64,000 nt of DNA from UBA2227 sp036677505 (GTDB lineage Bacteria > Bacillota_I > Bacilli_A > Erysipelotrichales > Erysipelotrichaceae). Below, piece after piece: positions 1-8,027 of this stretch (its first letter is position 1; every line of letters starts with the position of its first letter). The stretch is taken from the NCBI GenBank assembly GCA_036677505.1, contig JAVBWK010000030.1, positions 1 to 64,000 of the forward strand, given 5' to 3'. A program made the translations under genes and the position numbers. Below the pieces are notes generated by a model. The model saw only the letters and a list, made by a program, of their open reading frames with translations, was not told the DNA's origin and did not search any database.

Positions 1-46
1 GAGACGATTTTTATTATAAAGAGATAGGTTTGTGTAGGTTTGGTCA

Positions 47-75
47 TTGATTATTTGTTTTTTTTGTGCTAATAT
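47..75 (+). promoter_or_regulatory. Promoter of the tRNA operon
   Basis: A -35 box TTGATT (47-52) and a -10 box TAATAT (70-75) are separated by 17 bases and end 16 bases before the first tRNA. Spacing and sequence fit a sigma-A promoter. Inference from sequence only. Confidence 0.6.
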
Positions 76-91
76 TTTAAGGCACAGCGAT

Positions 92-167
92 GGACACTTA
101 GCTCAGTTGGGAGAGCATCTGCTTGACGTGCAGAGGGTCAGGGGTTCGAGTCCCTTAGTGTCCACCA
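92..167 (+). tRNA. tRNA-Val (GAC)
   Basis: The acceptor stem pairs GGACACT with AGTGTCC. The anticodon stem CTGC/GCAG encloses the loop TTGACGT, giving anticodon GAC. The T-arm carries GGTTCGAGTCC and the 3' CCA (165-167) is encoded in the DNA. It is the first of four tRNA genes transcribed together, 13 bases before tRNA-Arg. Confidence 0.95.
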
Positions 168-180
168 TTTTGTTTTATGG

Positions 181-256
181 GCGCCCGTGGCGCAACGGAT
201 AGCGCGTTTGATTCCGATTCAAAAGGCTACAGGTTCGATTCCTGTCGGGCGCGCCA
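181..256 (+). tRNA. tRNA-Arg (CCG)
   Basis: The acceptor stem pairs GCGCCCG with CGGGCGC. The anticodon stem TTTGA/TCAAA encloses TTCCGAT, giving anticodon CCG at 214-216. The discriminator base is G253 and CCA is encoded at 254-256. Second gene of the tRNA operon. Confidence 0.95.
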
Positions 257-273
257 ATTTTTTTTGTTTATGC

Positions 274-350
274 CGGGACGTAGCACAGCTTGGTAGTGCG
301 CTTGCTTCGGGAGCAAGAGGTCGCAGGTTCAAATCCTGTCGTCCCGACCA
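274..350 (+). tRNA. tRNA-Pro (CGG)
   Basis: The acceptor stem pairs CGGGACG with CGTCCCG. The anticodon stem CTTGC/GCAAG encloses TTCGGGA, giving anticodon CGG. CCA is encoded at 348-350. It lies only 3 bases before tRNA-Ala. Confidence 0.95.
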
Positions 351-353
351 TGT

Positions 354-429
354 GGGGCTGTAGCTCAGCTGGAAGAGCACAACGCTGGCAGCGTTGGGGT
401 CGAGGGTTCGAGCCCCTTCAGCTCCACCA
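354..429 (+). tRNA. tRNA-Ala (GGC)
   Basis: The acceptor arm pairs GGGGCTG with CAGCTCC with one G-T pair. The anticodon stem CAACG/CGTTG encloses CTGGCAG, giving anticodon GGC. CCA is encoded at 427-429. Last gene of the tRNA operon, followed by a terminator. Confidence 0.95.
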
Positions 430-440
430 TCGAAATTTGA

Positions 441-470
441 AATCCCTTTGAACAGGGGATTTTTTATTTT
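441..470 (+). terminator. Terminator of the tRNA operon
   Basis: The hairpin AATCCCT-ttgaac-AGGGGATT is followed directly by a T-rich run (TTTTTATTTT), which is a typical Rho-independent terminator. Confidence 0.8.
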
Positions 471-526
471 ATCAGAAACGCATAATGATGACATGTACAG
501 ATATATAAACAAAATGTAAAATATAT

Positions 527-555
527 TTGACAATGAGTAAGATATAGTATACAAT
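527..555 (+). promoter_or_regulatory. Promoter of the membrane protein / XRE operon
   Basis: A perfect -35 TTGACA (527-532), a 17-base spacer and -10 TACAAT (550-555) precede the start codon at 581. A near-consensus sigma-A promoter. Confidence 0.7.
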
Positions 556-580
556 TTTGTCATAAACAGAAGGGATCACA

Positions 581-1093
581 ATGAAAATGTCATATCAGGA
601 AAAAAGGACAGTCATGTCAGTCATAACAGGGGCGCTTATATTGGTTTCGTATTTCATATACACAAATGGTAAATATCAGTCGGGGATTGTGGCTGAAGGA
701 GATTTGAAGTTTTGGGCAGGATCAATGTTATTGTTTATTGCCATTGGTATCGCAGTAACGGTTCTCATTCAGATAATATTTCACATCCTATTGTCGGTTG
801 CTATTGCAGCAGAAGCAAAAATCAAAAATGCTGACTGTGACGAAAAGGAGATTGAAAGTAATATCAAAATCGAAATGACAACAGATGAAATGGACAAACT
901 GATTGAACTTAAATCAAATATGATTGGTTTTGGGGTTGCCGGTGCCGGATTTATGCTTGCACTTATTCTGCTGGTTTTGGATTACTCACCTGTCATCATG
1001 CTGAATGTGATGTTTGTATCTTTCAGCGTCGGATCGATGTCAGAAGGATTAGCCCAGCTATACTTCTATCGCAGAGGAATTACTAATGGATAA
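581..1093 (+). CDS. Small four-helix membrane protein of an XRE-linked pair
   Basis: I do not recognise a named family with certainty. The 170-residue protein has four hydrophobic segments (about residues 11-27, 46-70, 112-130 and 135-155), separated by a charged loop at about 80-105. Genes of this shape commonly sit beside a small YozG-like XRE regulator in Bacillota (DUF2178-like proteins), and here the regulator gene overlaps its 3' end by 8 bases (1086-1093). The start is the ATG at 581, preceded by AAGGGATC. The pairing suggests a membrane sensor or transport-linked partner that affects the regulator; this is inference. First gene of a three-gene operon driven by the promoter at 527. Confidence 0.7.
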   Translation: MKMSYQEKRTVMSVITGALILVSYFIYTNGKYQSGIVAEGDLKFWAGSMLLFIAIGIAVTVLIQIIFHILLSVAIAAEAKIKNADCDEKEIESNIKIEMTTDEMDKLIELKSNMIGFGVAGAGFMLALILLVLDYSPVIMLNVMFVSFSVGSMSEGLAQLYFYRRGITNG

Positions 1094-1316
1094 GAAAATT
1101 GTCATTACCAACGAAATCCGGAGATTACGCTTCTTCGCAAACGAAATGACACAACAGCAGTTAGCTGAGAGTGTCGGTGTTTCCAGGCAGACGATCATCG
1201 CTATTGAAGCCGGGAAGTATTCGCCTTCCTTGGAACTTGCTTTTCGAATTGCGGAAGCGTTTAATGTCAAAATCAGCGAGGTATTTGATTATCAAGTTAA
1301 GGGAGAGAAAAAATGA
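1086..1316 (+). CDS. XRE/Cro-family HTH transcriptional regulator
   Basis: A 76-residue protein that is nearly all helix-turn-helix. The motif MTQQQLAESVGVSRQTIIA (about residues 19-37) is the canonical HTH_3 pattern, followed by PSLELAFRIAEAF and the tail KISEVFDY. Size and layout match the YozG/YgzD group of minimal XRE regulators, which often control their own operon together with a neighbouring membrane protein. It overlaps the upstream gene by 8 bases and the downstream oxidoreductase by 4 bases (ATGA), so the three genes are translationally coupled. The DNA target is not identified; the region around the promoter at 527 is the obvious place to look. Confidence 0.9.
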   Translation: MDKKIVITNEIRRLRFFANEMTQQQLAESVGVSRQTIIAIEAGKYSPSLELAFRIAEAFNVKISEVFDYQVKGEKK

Positions 1317-2248
1317 GGGCATTTGTATATTATAAAAAACTGAAAACTGAAAAATTAAAACTTCAGGAAGTTGACAAACTTATTTTAAAAAGCAATGAAA
1401 TCCTTGTTAAAGTGAAGGCGGTGTCCGTCAATGCGGCAGATTATCGATCTATGCAATTGGGCATTGTTCCCGCCAGTGGGATTTTTGGAGCAGATGTTAC
1501 CGGAACGGTTGAAGCTATTGGCTCCGGTGTGACAAAATTCTCAGTACAGGATGAGGTTGTAGCTGATTTGTCTGCTCATGGTTTTGGCGGATTTGCGGAA
1601 TATGTGGCAGCTCATGAATCTGCATGGGTGTTAAAACCCAAGTCTGTACCTTTTGAAGTTGCAGCTTCCGTACCTATGGCAGCAGTCACAGCTTATCAGG
1701 CGCTTAAAAAGGGTAATCTTAAACAAGACCATAAGGTGTTGATTTGCGGTGCGGGAGGAGGAGTCGGGAATTTCGCGGTCTTACTTGCTAAGCAGGCAAA
1801 AGCAGAAGTCACGGCTGTGTGTGGAATCCGAAACGTCGAGATCATGCAGCAGCTTCATGCTGATCGTATCATCTCATATCAGACGGAAAGTTTTACCAAA
1901 AACAGCGACGATTATGATTTGATACTGGCCGTCAACGGTAACTACTCTCTCTTGGAATACAAAAAGATTCTGAAGCCTAAGGGTACACTGGTTATTGTGG
2001 GTGGGTCTATATCACAGTTGTTTAGATCCATGATTTTCGGTAAACTGTTGTTTCTTGGTTCAAAACGATTATCAATGCTTTCGGCGAAACCAAATACAAG
2101 CGACTTACAGAAAATATTGAGTCTGATCGAGTCTGGTGAGATCAGTCCGTATATCGATCGGCTATTCGACTTTGAGCAGACGATTGAAGCTGTCAATTAT
2201 GTCAAGGAAGGTCACTCACGGGGCAAGACTGTCATAGTGGTCAAATAA
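1313..2248 (+). CDS. Zinc-independent MDR-family NAD(P)H oxidoreductase (quinone-reductase-like)
   Basis: A 311-residue medium-chain dehydrogenase/reductase. The N-terminal GroES-like domain (about 1-120) includes the segment VKVKAVSVNAADYR, and the Rossmann domain holds the nucleotide motif GAGGGVGNFAVLLAK (about 145-160). Cysteine ligands for catalytic or structural zinc are absent, as in quinone oxidoreductase and RTN4IP1-like members, which reduce quinones, enones or aldehydes with NADPH. The substrate cannot be told from sequence. The gene starts inside the stop codon of the XRE gene (ATGA overlap) and ends 20 bases before a terminator, so it is the last gene of the operon and is probably under the control of that regulator. 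Confidence 0.85.
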   Translation: MRAFVYYKKLKTEKLKLQEVDKLILKSNEILVKVKAVSVNAADYRSMQLGIVPASGIFGADVTGTVEAIGSGVTKFSVQDEVVADLSAHGFGGFAEYVAAHESAWVLKPKSVPFEVAASVPMAAVTAYQALKKGNLKQDHKVLICGAGGGVGNFAVLLAKQAKAEVTAVCGIRNVEIMQQLHADRIISYQTESFTKNSDDYDLILAVNGNYSLLEYKKILKPKGTLVIVGGSISQLFRSMIFGKLLFLGSKRLSMLSAKPNTSDLQKILSLIESGEISPYIDRLFDFEQTIEAVNYVKEGHSRGKTVIVVK

Positions 2249-2267
2249 TCGAAATGATAAAATACAT

Positions 2268-2294
2268 AAATCCCTGACAAAGGGATTTTTGTTT
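2268..2294 (+). terminator. Terminator after the MDR gene
   Basis: The hairpin AAATCCCT-gacaa-AGGGATTT runs into TTTGTTT. It closes the operon that starts at 581. Confidence 0.75.
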
Positions 2295-2340
2295 ATCTTT
2301 TTTGGGTGTATAATCGGTTTATAAAAGGAGAGGAGAACCT

Positions 2341-2733
2341 ATGAAACCGGGTAGAATCATTGGGATAATTTTAGGAGCTGCATTGATTTACTTTTCAGTA
2401 GGTGCTTATTTTTCTAATGAACCCGCAGCCCAAACCGATACGGGCAGAATCATGATTTTTGTTGCAGGGGCCTTTGGCATACTGACACTTTTAAGCAATC
2501 TGTTTCAAACAAAAAGCACAAGTGCTTCTCAGAACCCGACAGTGACAACGGCAGCGGTTCCAACAGAAGCGAGCAAGAATACATGCTATGCCTGTAAACG
2601 ACCGATAGAAGCTACATTTCAACATTGTCCGCACTGTGGTGTTCGTTTACATCTTCAATGCCCATCTTGTAAAAAGGAAGTGTCACCGGAGTTTAATGTC
2701 TGTCCGTACTGTGCAACGACATTAAAACAATGA
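2341..2733 (+). CDS. Membrane protein with double zinc-ribbon tail
   Basis: The 130-residue protein has two N-terminal hydrophobic segments (about 7-24 and 38-58), a Ser/Thr/Pro/Ala-rich linker (about 60-80), and a C-terminal region with four CxxC-type knuckles: CYACK, CPHCG, CPSCK and CPYCA. That arrangement is the double zinc ribbon (DZR) fold seen in many small Bacillota membrane proteins of unknown role. The start ATG follows GGAGAGGAGAACCT, and a TATAAT box lies at 2309-2314. It overlaps the SDR gene downstream by 4 bases (ATGA), so the two are cotranslated. No function can be assigned. Confidence 0.75.
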   Translation: MKPGRIIGIILGAALIYFSVGAYFSNEPAAQTDTGRIMIFVAGAFGILTLLSNLFQTKSTSASQNPTVTTAAVPTEASKNTCYACKRPIEATFQHCPHCGVRLHLQCPSCKKEVSPEFNVCPYCATTLKQ

Positions 2734-3521
2734 AGAAGAATGTGGTCATTACCGGCAGTACCCGAGGTATCGGGCTTGCCATGGCAAAAGAATTTCTTAA
2801 GAGTGGTTGTCAGGTAACACTGTCAGGAAGAAATGAAAAATTATCCGAATCAACGATATCAGAGTTGAGCAATCACGATGATTCATATGACTATTGCCGG
2901 TGTGATGTTTCTAAAAAGGAAGACTTGCAACGACTCTGGGATGTTGCGGCTGATTGCTGGGGGACCATTGATATTTGGATCAACAATGCCGGAGTTAATT
3001 CACCCCATGATCATACATATAATATTAATAAAACATATACTGATGCGGTAATTGATACAAACATTCGAGGCGTCATATACGGTTCGCAGATCGCTGCTGA
3101 GAAAATGATCAGGCAAGGACACGGCGCTATCTACAGTATGGAAGGTCTGGGTTCCAATAACATGATTCAAAAGAATACAGTTCTGTATGGAACAAGCAAA
3201 CATGCACTTACTTACTTTACCAAAGGATTAGCTAAAGAACTGGCTAATACACCGATCATTGCCGGTCGCTTATCGCCAGGAATGATGTTAACGGATTTCA
3301 TTACTAAGACACCGGATGGAAAGACCGCTGCAATCACAGAAGATCAATCATTTAGAAAGATATTCAATATTCTCGCTGATCAACCGGAAACCGTTGCACC
3401 GTTTCTGGTTGATCGGATGCTAAGAAACTCGAAAAATGACGTTCGGATCGAGTGGCTCAGTTTCGGTAAAATTCTGACCCGCTTTGCATCCTCATTATTC
3501 AAGAAAAGAGAAATCTTCTAA
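2730..3521 (+). CDS. Short-chain dehydrogenase/reductase (SDR)
   Basis: A 263-residue classical SDR. The cofactor motif TGSTRGIGLAMAKEF (about 8-22), the NNAG motif (about 85-88), a catalytic serine in IYSMEG and the YGTSK active-site motif (Tyr and Lys four apart) are all present. Such enzymes oxidise or reduce alcohols and ketones with NAD(P)H; the substrate is unknown. It is coupled to the upstream zinc-ribbon protein by an ATGA overlap. No terminator is evident after it, and the following 150 bases contain no gene. Confidence 0.9.
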   Translation: MKKNVVITGSTRGIGLAMAKEFLKSGCQVTLSGRNEKLSESTISELSNHDDSYDYCRCDVSKKEDLQRLWDVAADCWGTIDIWINNAGVNSPHDHTYNINKTYTDAVIDTNIRGVIYGSQIAAEKMIRQGHGAIYSMEGLGSNNMIQKNTVLYGTSKHALTYFTKGLAKELANTPIIAGRLSPGMMLTDFITKTPDGKTAAITEDQSFRKIFNILADQPETVAPFLVDRMLRNSKNDVRIEWLSFGKILTRFASSLFKKREIF

Positions 3522-3686
3522 AAAGGTACGTTATGTGAGTCATCTATTATTTTTCTTTGCAGCGGATGAAGTGAGTTTGTGCATAGGTACTGGATAAGCA
3601 TCGGCATCTGAAGTATTCAAAATCGATGATCATCGGGGTTGGTCTAAAGCTAAAGGTATGTTTTGGATGGCTACCATGCTAATTTC

Positions 3687-3908
3687 AGAATCGGATTACT
3701 CATTGACTATCAAAAGATGTAAGAAAATGAAGATATTATCCTGGTGTTTCCGGTATGAGAAAGTGCTCAGCCCTTATCTGTTCGAACTTTTGCATGGAAA
3801 TCGGAATATGAGGGATCACAGCAATCGGAATTTCCAGTGGCAGTCTGTTGAAAGAACGAAAAGGATTTTAAGAAGGCCATGACCTTGTTAAAGAGCAAAC
3901 TCCTATAA
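3687..3908 (+). pseudogene. Possible decayed coding sequence
   Basis: One forward frame reads as a plausible soluble protein segment (ENEDIILVFPV, then LSVRTFAWKSEYEGSQQSEF, then KNEKDFKKAMTLLKS) but is broken by three in-frame stops (TAA, TGA, TGA). I could not match it to a family. A competing 74-residue open frame (3658-3882, another phase) has no ribosome binding site and looks random. The whole stretch 3522-4107 otherwise holds only this remnant and the hairpin at 4053. Confidence 0.3.
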
Positions 3909-4052
3909 CGGATTTCAAGAATTTTTCTGCTTTTTATATTTCTTTCACACAGGTTTCACAATATTTTTGTATGATATTGCCATACAAGGAAAATAAAGTA
4001 ATTTTTTCATTTTTCCCCCTCTGATATAAATCCCGTAACCTTGTATTTATTG

Positions 4053-4083
4053 AAAACCGTGTGGTAATTCCGCACGGTTTTGC
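4053..4083 (+). terminator. Hairpin upstream of the PPC-domain gene
   Basis: The arms AAACCGTG and GCACGGTTTT flank a short loop and run into a few T residues just before the gene at 4108. It could be a terminator for transcription entering from upstream, or a leader structure. Confidence 0.5.
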
Positions 4084-4107
4084 ATTATGATATACATGAG
4101 GTACAAC

Positions 4108-4494
4108 ATGAAAACATATGTGAAAAGACTGTTACCGGGTCAGGATATTAAACCCCATTTACATCAGATGCTTGGTGAATATCAGCTGAGAGCTGCGGCG
4201 ATCGTAAGTGCTGTCGGAAGTGTTCAAGCATTTTCGCTCCGGGTAAGTGACGGTAAAACGATCATATCCAATAGTGAACATCGCGAAATCGTTTCAATGT
4301 CCGGTATTCTGACGGAAGATGGAATCCATGTTCATTTATCGCTCAGCGGATTGGATGGATCAGTTATCGGCGGTCACCTGATGGAAGGCTGTTTGGTTAA
4401 CACGACACTGGAATTGGTGTTAATACCCTTGGAACACGATATATCGCGTGCGTACGATCCGGTGACTGGATATAAAGAACTGGTAATAAAATAA
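4108..4494 (+). CDS. PPC/DUF296 domain protein
   Basis: From the ATG at 4108 the protein has 128 residues and is almost entirely a PCC/DUF296 domain. Signs are the opening MKTYVKRLLPGQDI, the segment AAAIVSAVGSVQAFSLR, and the histidine-bearing core DGIHVHLSLS followed by GGHLMEGCLV. The family is known from plant AT-hook proteins and from stand-alone bacterial and archaeal proteins that form metal-binding trimers; bacterial members have no settled role. The start 4108 is chosen over the upstream ATG at 4087 because TGAGGT stands 5-6 bases before it. The gene is monocistronic and converges on etfA, with a shared hairpin at 4493-4513. Confidence 0.85.
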   Translation: MKTYVKRLLPGQDIKPHLHQMLGEYQLRAAAIVSAVGSVQAFSLRVSDGKTIISNSEHREIVSMSGILTEDGIHVHLSLSGLDGSVIGGHLMEGCLVNTTLELVLIPLEHDISRAYDPVTGYKELVIK

Positions 4495-4513
4495 AGAGCT
4501 CATGTAGCTCTTT
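4493..4513. terminator. Bidirectional terminator between the PPC gene and etfA
   Basis: The perfect stem AAAGAGCT/AGCTCTTT with a 5-base loop is flanked by A/T tracts on both sides. It overlaps the stop codons of the two convergent genes. Confidence 0.75.
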
Positions 4514-5522
4514 ATCGTTGATTAATTTCCTTGATCAATTCGGGCAGAACTTCAAACATATCTCCGGTAATGGCGATATCAGCCATCTGCATCATCGGTG
4601 TATCCGGGTTTTTGTCTATTGCTATGATAAGATCACAGGACTGCATACCGACCAAGTGTTGGATCTGACCGGAGATTCCACAGGCAATATAAATTTTTGT
4701 CTGAACAGTCTGCCCGGTCTGTCCGACTTGATGTGTATAGGGGATCCATCCGGAATCCACCGCTGCGCGACTGGCACCGATTGCACCATCGACTTTATGA
4801 GCGAGTTGTCGAAGCAACTCGAATCCGGATTTACCGTGAGTTCCTCGCCCACCGGCAATGATGATTTCGGCATCGGCTAAATTGATTGCGGATTGAGTGT
4901 CGTGGAAAACATCCACGACTTTTTTGTTATTCGCTTCATCTTCAGCCAGTATAGTTTCCATAATCAATATACCGTCTCTGTCAGGCTCCAAAGTGCGTGC
5001 TTTCATCACCCGTGGCCGGACGGAAGCGATTTGCGGGCGATGATCGCTGCTGCGAATCGTCGCAAGGATGTTTCCGCCAAAAGCCGGTCGTGTCTGAAGC
5101 AGATCACCGTTTTGAGGATCGATGTCCAACTGAGTACAGTCTGCGGTCAATCCGCAATACGTCTTAACTGCGACTCTGGGAATCAAAGCACGACCTCTTG
5201 ATGTCGCACCGCACAAAATGATTTCCGGCTGATACTTTCTGATCATACGCGTCAGAATGTTTGCTTCAAGTTCATCTATGAAATGAGTTAAGCGTTTATC
5301 GTCAATGACCAGACAGACATCGGCACCATAGGCAAATAGCTCGGGATGCTGAATCGGATAGCCGAGTATGACGACCCACACTTCTGATTTTCGTTTATCA
5401 GCGAGTTCTCGGGCACTGGCAAGCAACTCAAGTGTTACCGGCTGAATGATCCCGCGATCTACCTCAGCAATGACCCAAACATTTCGGAAATTCGCCTTTT
5501 CAATCGTTGTTCTCGTAATCAT
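4512..5522 (-). CDS. etfA: Electron transfer flavoprotein alpha subunit
   Basis: A 336-residue EtfA. The N-terminal domain (about 1-200) is followed by the C-terminal FAD domain, with the family signatures GASRAAVDSGW, a QVGQTG turn, GISGQIQH and IDKNPDTPMMQMADI. EtfA holds the mobile FAD that passes electrons between a dehydrogenase and its acceptor, as a heterodimer with EtfB. It lies 8 bases downstream of etfB and is the last gene of a minus-strand operon of methyltransferase, MetF, etfB and etfA. No acyl-CoA dehydrogenase is present; the physical partner suggested by context is MetF (inference). Confidence 0.95.
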   Translation of the reverse strand: MITRTTIEKANFRNVWVIAEVDRGIIQPVTLELLASARELADKRKSEVWVVILGYPIQHPELFAYGADVCLVIDDKRLTHFIDELEANILTRMIRKYQPEIILCGATSRGRALIPRVAVKTYCGLTADCTQLDIDPQNGDLLQTRPAFGGNILATIRSSDHRPQIASVRPRVMKARTLEPDRDGILIMETILAEDEANNKKVVDVFHDTQSAINLADAEIIIAGGRGTHGKSGFELLRQLAHKVDGAIGASRAAVDSGWIPYTHQVGQTGQTVQTKIYIACGISGQIQHLVGMQSCDLIIAIDKNPDTPMMQMADIAITGDMFEVLPELIKEINQR

Positions 5523-5530
5523 AGGACCTC

Positions 5531-6319
5531 CTAAACGATACTGCGCAACCGCAGCTGACGGATAAGTTCTTTGGCACAGTACTCGGCACTTCCTTCGATC
5601 TTCACTGAAGAAGAAGATCTTGGGGCCGGCGGGTCAGTTTTAACTACCCGCGTCGGTGATCCATTGAGTCCTAACTGATCGATATTCGCATGAATATCCG
5701 CCGGAACCCAGATGGGTATTTCCGCCTTGAGCGAAGCCAGGCGACCTTTTAATGTCGGAACGCGAGGCGTGTTGATTCCTTTTACGACCGTTACCACGGC
5801 CGGAAGTGTTAATTCACATAAATCATATCCGCTTTCGTGCAACCGTTTTGTGATGATCGTTCTCTCATCTTTTCTGCGGATCTCCAGCAGATAGGTTGCT
5901 TGTTGCCAGTCAAGATGGGCGGCTATTCCGGGACCGACTTGAGCCGTATCTCCATCGACCGCCTGCTTTCCGCAAATAACTAAATCCACATCACCAATCT
6001 TTTCGATTGCTTTTGATAAGGCATAACTGGTAGCCCAGGTATCAGAACCGCCAAAGGCCCGATCAGAAAGCAAGATACCACGATCAACGCCTAACGCAAT
6101 AGCTTCTCGAAGCACTGCCTCTGCGGAGGGCGGACCCATCGTCAAAGCAATGACTTCACCGCCATACTTTTCTTTCAACCGTACCCCTTCCTCCAATGCA
6201 TAATTATCAAAGGGATTAAGGATGGATTTGACAGCTTCACGGATGATCCGCTTGGTCACGGGATCGATTTTCGCGTCATTGCTCGCAGGAACTTGCTTGA
6301 TGCACACGATGATTTTCAT
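5531..6319 (-). CDS. etfB: Electron transfer flavoprotein beta subunit, bifurcating-type motif
   Basis: 262 residues from the ATG at 6319, which is preceded by GGAGG; the frame continues upstream but those residues are not conserved. It opens with MKIIVCIKQVPASNDAKID, the usual EtfB start, and contains LNPFDNYALEEG and the nucleotide motif GKQAVDGDTAQVGPGIA. The DGDTAQVGP version is typical of EtfB proteins that bind FAD and take part in electron bifurcation, whereas AMP-binding EtfB proteins have DDxxNQTG there (family knowledge). So this pair may be of the bifurcating class. It lies between metF (26 bases upstream) and etfA (8 bases downstream). Confidence 0.92.
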   Translation of the reverse strand: MKIIVCIKQVPASNDAKIDPVTKRIIREAVKSILNPFDNYALEEGVRLKEKYGGEVIALTMGPPSAEAVLREAIALGVDRGILLSDRAFGGSDTWATSYALSKAIEKIGDVDLVICGKQAVDGDTAQVGPGIAAHLDWQQATYLLEIRRKDERTIITKRLHESGYDLCELTLPAVVTVVKGINTPRVPTLKGRLASLKAEIPIWVPADIHANIDQLGLNGSPTRVVKTDPPAPRSSSSVKIEGSAEYCAKELIRQLRLRSIV

Positions 6320-6345
6320 AATTCCTCCATCAAGAGTTTCTCTTG

Positions 6346-7152
6346 TTACTTCCAAACGTCTTTAATCAGATCATACTGAGTCTTGAATCCGACCAAAGAT
6401 AAATATACTCCGCAAACAGGATATAGCTTATGTAATAGGGATAGGGTTGCAATCGGGTCGTATTCCGTCTGCTGAGGAATTTCATAGCCGATGGCTTCTG
6501 AGAGCAAGCTGAGCTTTTTGCTCATCCAAGCTTCGACAGTGATCGGGATATCCGGATATTCACTAATCAGCCGGTCGATCTGAGCGTTTTTCTCAATTAT
6601 AGGCTGAGTAACGATAAATGATGCGCCTGCTTCTATCTTCCGCTTCATTTTCGCAAATTCATGTTCGGGAGGTTCATAGGGATTAAATGCGACACCCAAG
6701 GCGAATGTATCCGGATATTCTCTGTGGATATATTTAAGTAACTCAACCGATGTCACTGATTCGATATCCGGTTCCCCGATGTCTGCCGGTTGAAGTTTGG
6801 GTAAACGGTCAGAACCATCGCCTGTGATGATCAGTAAGGATTCAATCTTCAATTGTTTGCATGATTCAAGGATCTCATCCAAATTTGATTTCGTGTGAAA
6901 GGTATTTAAATGAATCATTATCTGTTTAGGATTTACGGGAAGGTTTAATTCTTCAATGATCTCGTGTCCTTGAAATGCCATAAGTCCCATAGCGTTATCG
7001 GTGATACACACACAATATCCGCTTTGTATGACACGCAGGTATTTTTCCTTAAAAGCATCGAGTTCAGCAAGCAGTTTGGTGCTGTCCTGTTTGGGAGGCA
7101 GCACCTCCACATGATAAAGTCTATTATCTATGTGATATCGCGGATCATGCAT
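6346..7152 (-). CDS. metF: Methylenetetrahydrofolate reductase-like protein
   Basis: 268 residues from the ATG at 7152. That start has GAGGTG before it and sits 4 bases after the stop of the methyltransferase gene; the frame upstream of it runs inside that gene. MetF-type TIM-barrel features include HVEVLPP near the N-terminus, a central LIITGDG motif, ALGVAFNPYEPPEHEFAKMKRKIEAGA (shown here only as family-typical order GVAFNP then EAGASFIVTQP), and conserved TQPI. The enzyme reduces 5,10-methylene-THF to 5-methyl-THF using FAD. It is somewhat divergent from NADH-dependent MetF, lacks a MetV partner, and is followed directly by etfBA, suggesting that Etf delivers or accepts its electrons. Confidence 0.8.
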   Translation of the reverse strand: MHDPRYHIDNRLYHVEVLPPKQDSTKLLAELDAFKEKYLRVIQSGYCVCITDNAMGLMAFQGHEIIEELNLPVNPKQIMIHLNTFHTKSNLDEILESCKQLKIESLLIITGDGSDRLPKLQPADIGEPDIESVTSVELLKYIHREYPDTFALGVAFNPYEPPEHEFAKMKRKIEAGASFIVTQPIIEKNAQIDRLISEYPDIPITVEAWMSKKLSLLSEAIGYEIPQQTEYDPIATLSLLHKLYPVCGVYLSLVGFKTQYDLIKDVWK

Positions 7153-7156
7153 AGGA

Positions 7157-7957
7157 TCACACCTCGATTTCGCCTTCGCGAAACTTCGTAAGAAACTCCA
7201 TACAGTAATCATCTTTACCAAGCAGGGCTTCGGTTGCATATACAAAGCTCATCAGCTTCTTATCGAGCGGATCCAAAATAGCGCCGTCCATACCGGCAGC
7301 CATAGCCGCAACCAAGAATGTCTGATTAAGAATTTTCCGAGCAGGCAAGCCAAAGGAAACATTGCTTAATCCGCAGGCGATATGCACTTTAGGGAACTCA
7401 GTTTTGATTTGACGTATCGTTTCGATGGCAATCGTTCCGTAATGTGATCCGGTGCCGATCGGCCGTACCATCGGATCGATGAAAATATCATCGAGAGCGA
7501 CACCTTCTTGAGTTAAATTATGGATAAGGGTCCGGGTAATCAGAACCCGGTCTTCTGTAGTTTCAGGCATGCCGGTGTCATCCATGCACAGAGCGATCAC
7601 TTTAGCATTGAAGCGCTTGATCAACGGAACGATGGCATCATATCGTGCTTTCTCGGCAGTAATCGAATTAATGATCGGCCGTCCGCTCTTATTGGTTTCA
7701 CAACCGGTCAAAATCGCCTGTGCGCTCGGCGAGTCGATGGCAAAGGGGGTGTCGGTCACTTCCTGAATGGTTTCTATAAGCCACTTTAAGACTTCAGATT
7801 CATTTTCATGAAACATGCCCGCATTGACATCGATGTATTGAGCTCCGGCATTTACCTGCCGTAACGCCAACTCCTGAATCGCCTGTTTATCGCGTGCTTC
7901 CATGGCCGGCCGTATGGACTTCAGGGTACTGTTTATCTTCTCTCCAATGATGATCAT
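7157..7957 (-). CDS. Methyltetrahydrofolate:corrinoid methyltransferase (AcsE-like)
   Basis: A 266-residue pterin-binding TIM barrel. Recognisable segments are IIIGEKINSTLKS at the N-terminus, GAQYIDVNAG, the asparagine-containing INSITAE, IALCMDDTGMP, IDPMVRPIGTG and HIACGLSNVSFGLPAR. These match the methyl-THF-binding fold shared by AcsE and MtgA-type methyltransferases, which move a methyl group between tetrahydrofolate and a corrinoid protein. No corrinoid protein or reactivase is in the window, so the partner must be elsewhere. First gene of the minus-strand one-carbon operon; SD AGGAGG precedes the start and a strong promoter lies at 7999-8027. Confidence 0.88.
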   Translation of the reverse strand: MIIIGEKINSTLKSIRPAMEARDKQAIQELALRQVNAGAQYIDVNAGMFHENESEVLKWLIETIQEVTDTPFAIDSPSAQAILTGCETNKSGRPIINSITAEKARYDAIVPLIKRFNAKVIALCMDDTGMPETTEDRVLITRTLIHNLTQEGVALDDIFIDPMVRPIGTGSHYGTIAIETIRQIKTEFPKVHIACGLSNVSFGLPARKILNQTFLVAAMAAGMDGAILDPLDKKLMSFVYATEALLGKDDYCMEFLTKFREGEIEV

Positions 7958-7998
7958 AGTGAGACCTCCTTATGTTCTATCGATTGTTTGTTATAAAA

Positions 7999-8027
7999 AT
8001 TATAAGGTACTTTCCGGGCATATTCAA
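7999..8027 (-). promoter_or_regulatory. Promoter of the methyltransferase-MetF-Etf operon
   Basis: On the minus strand, TTGAAT (8027-8022), a 17-base spacer and TATAAT (8004-7999) precede the gene starting at 7957. The rest of the 302-base divergent intergenic region (7958-8259) holds the LacI operator and the -10 of the opposite gene. Confidence 0.7.

Noticed and set aside
219..563. Minus-strand open frame of 114 codons across the tRNA genes
   Set aside because: It reads antisense to three tRNA genes and gives the well-known false text (SGRQDLNLRPLAPEAS) of mis-annotated tRNA clusters.
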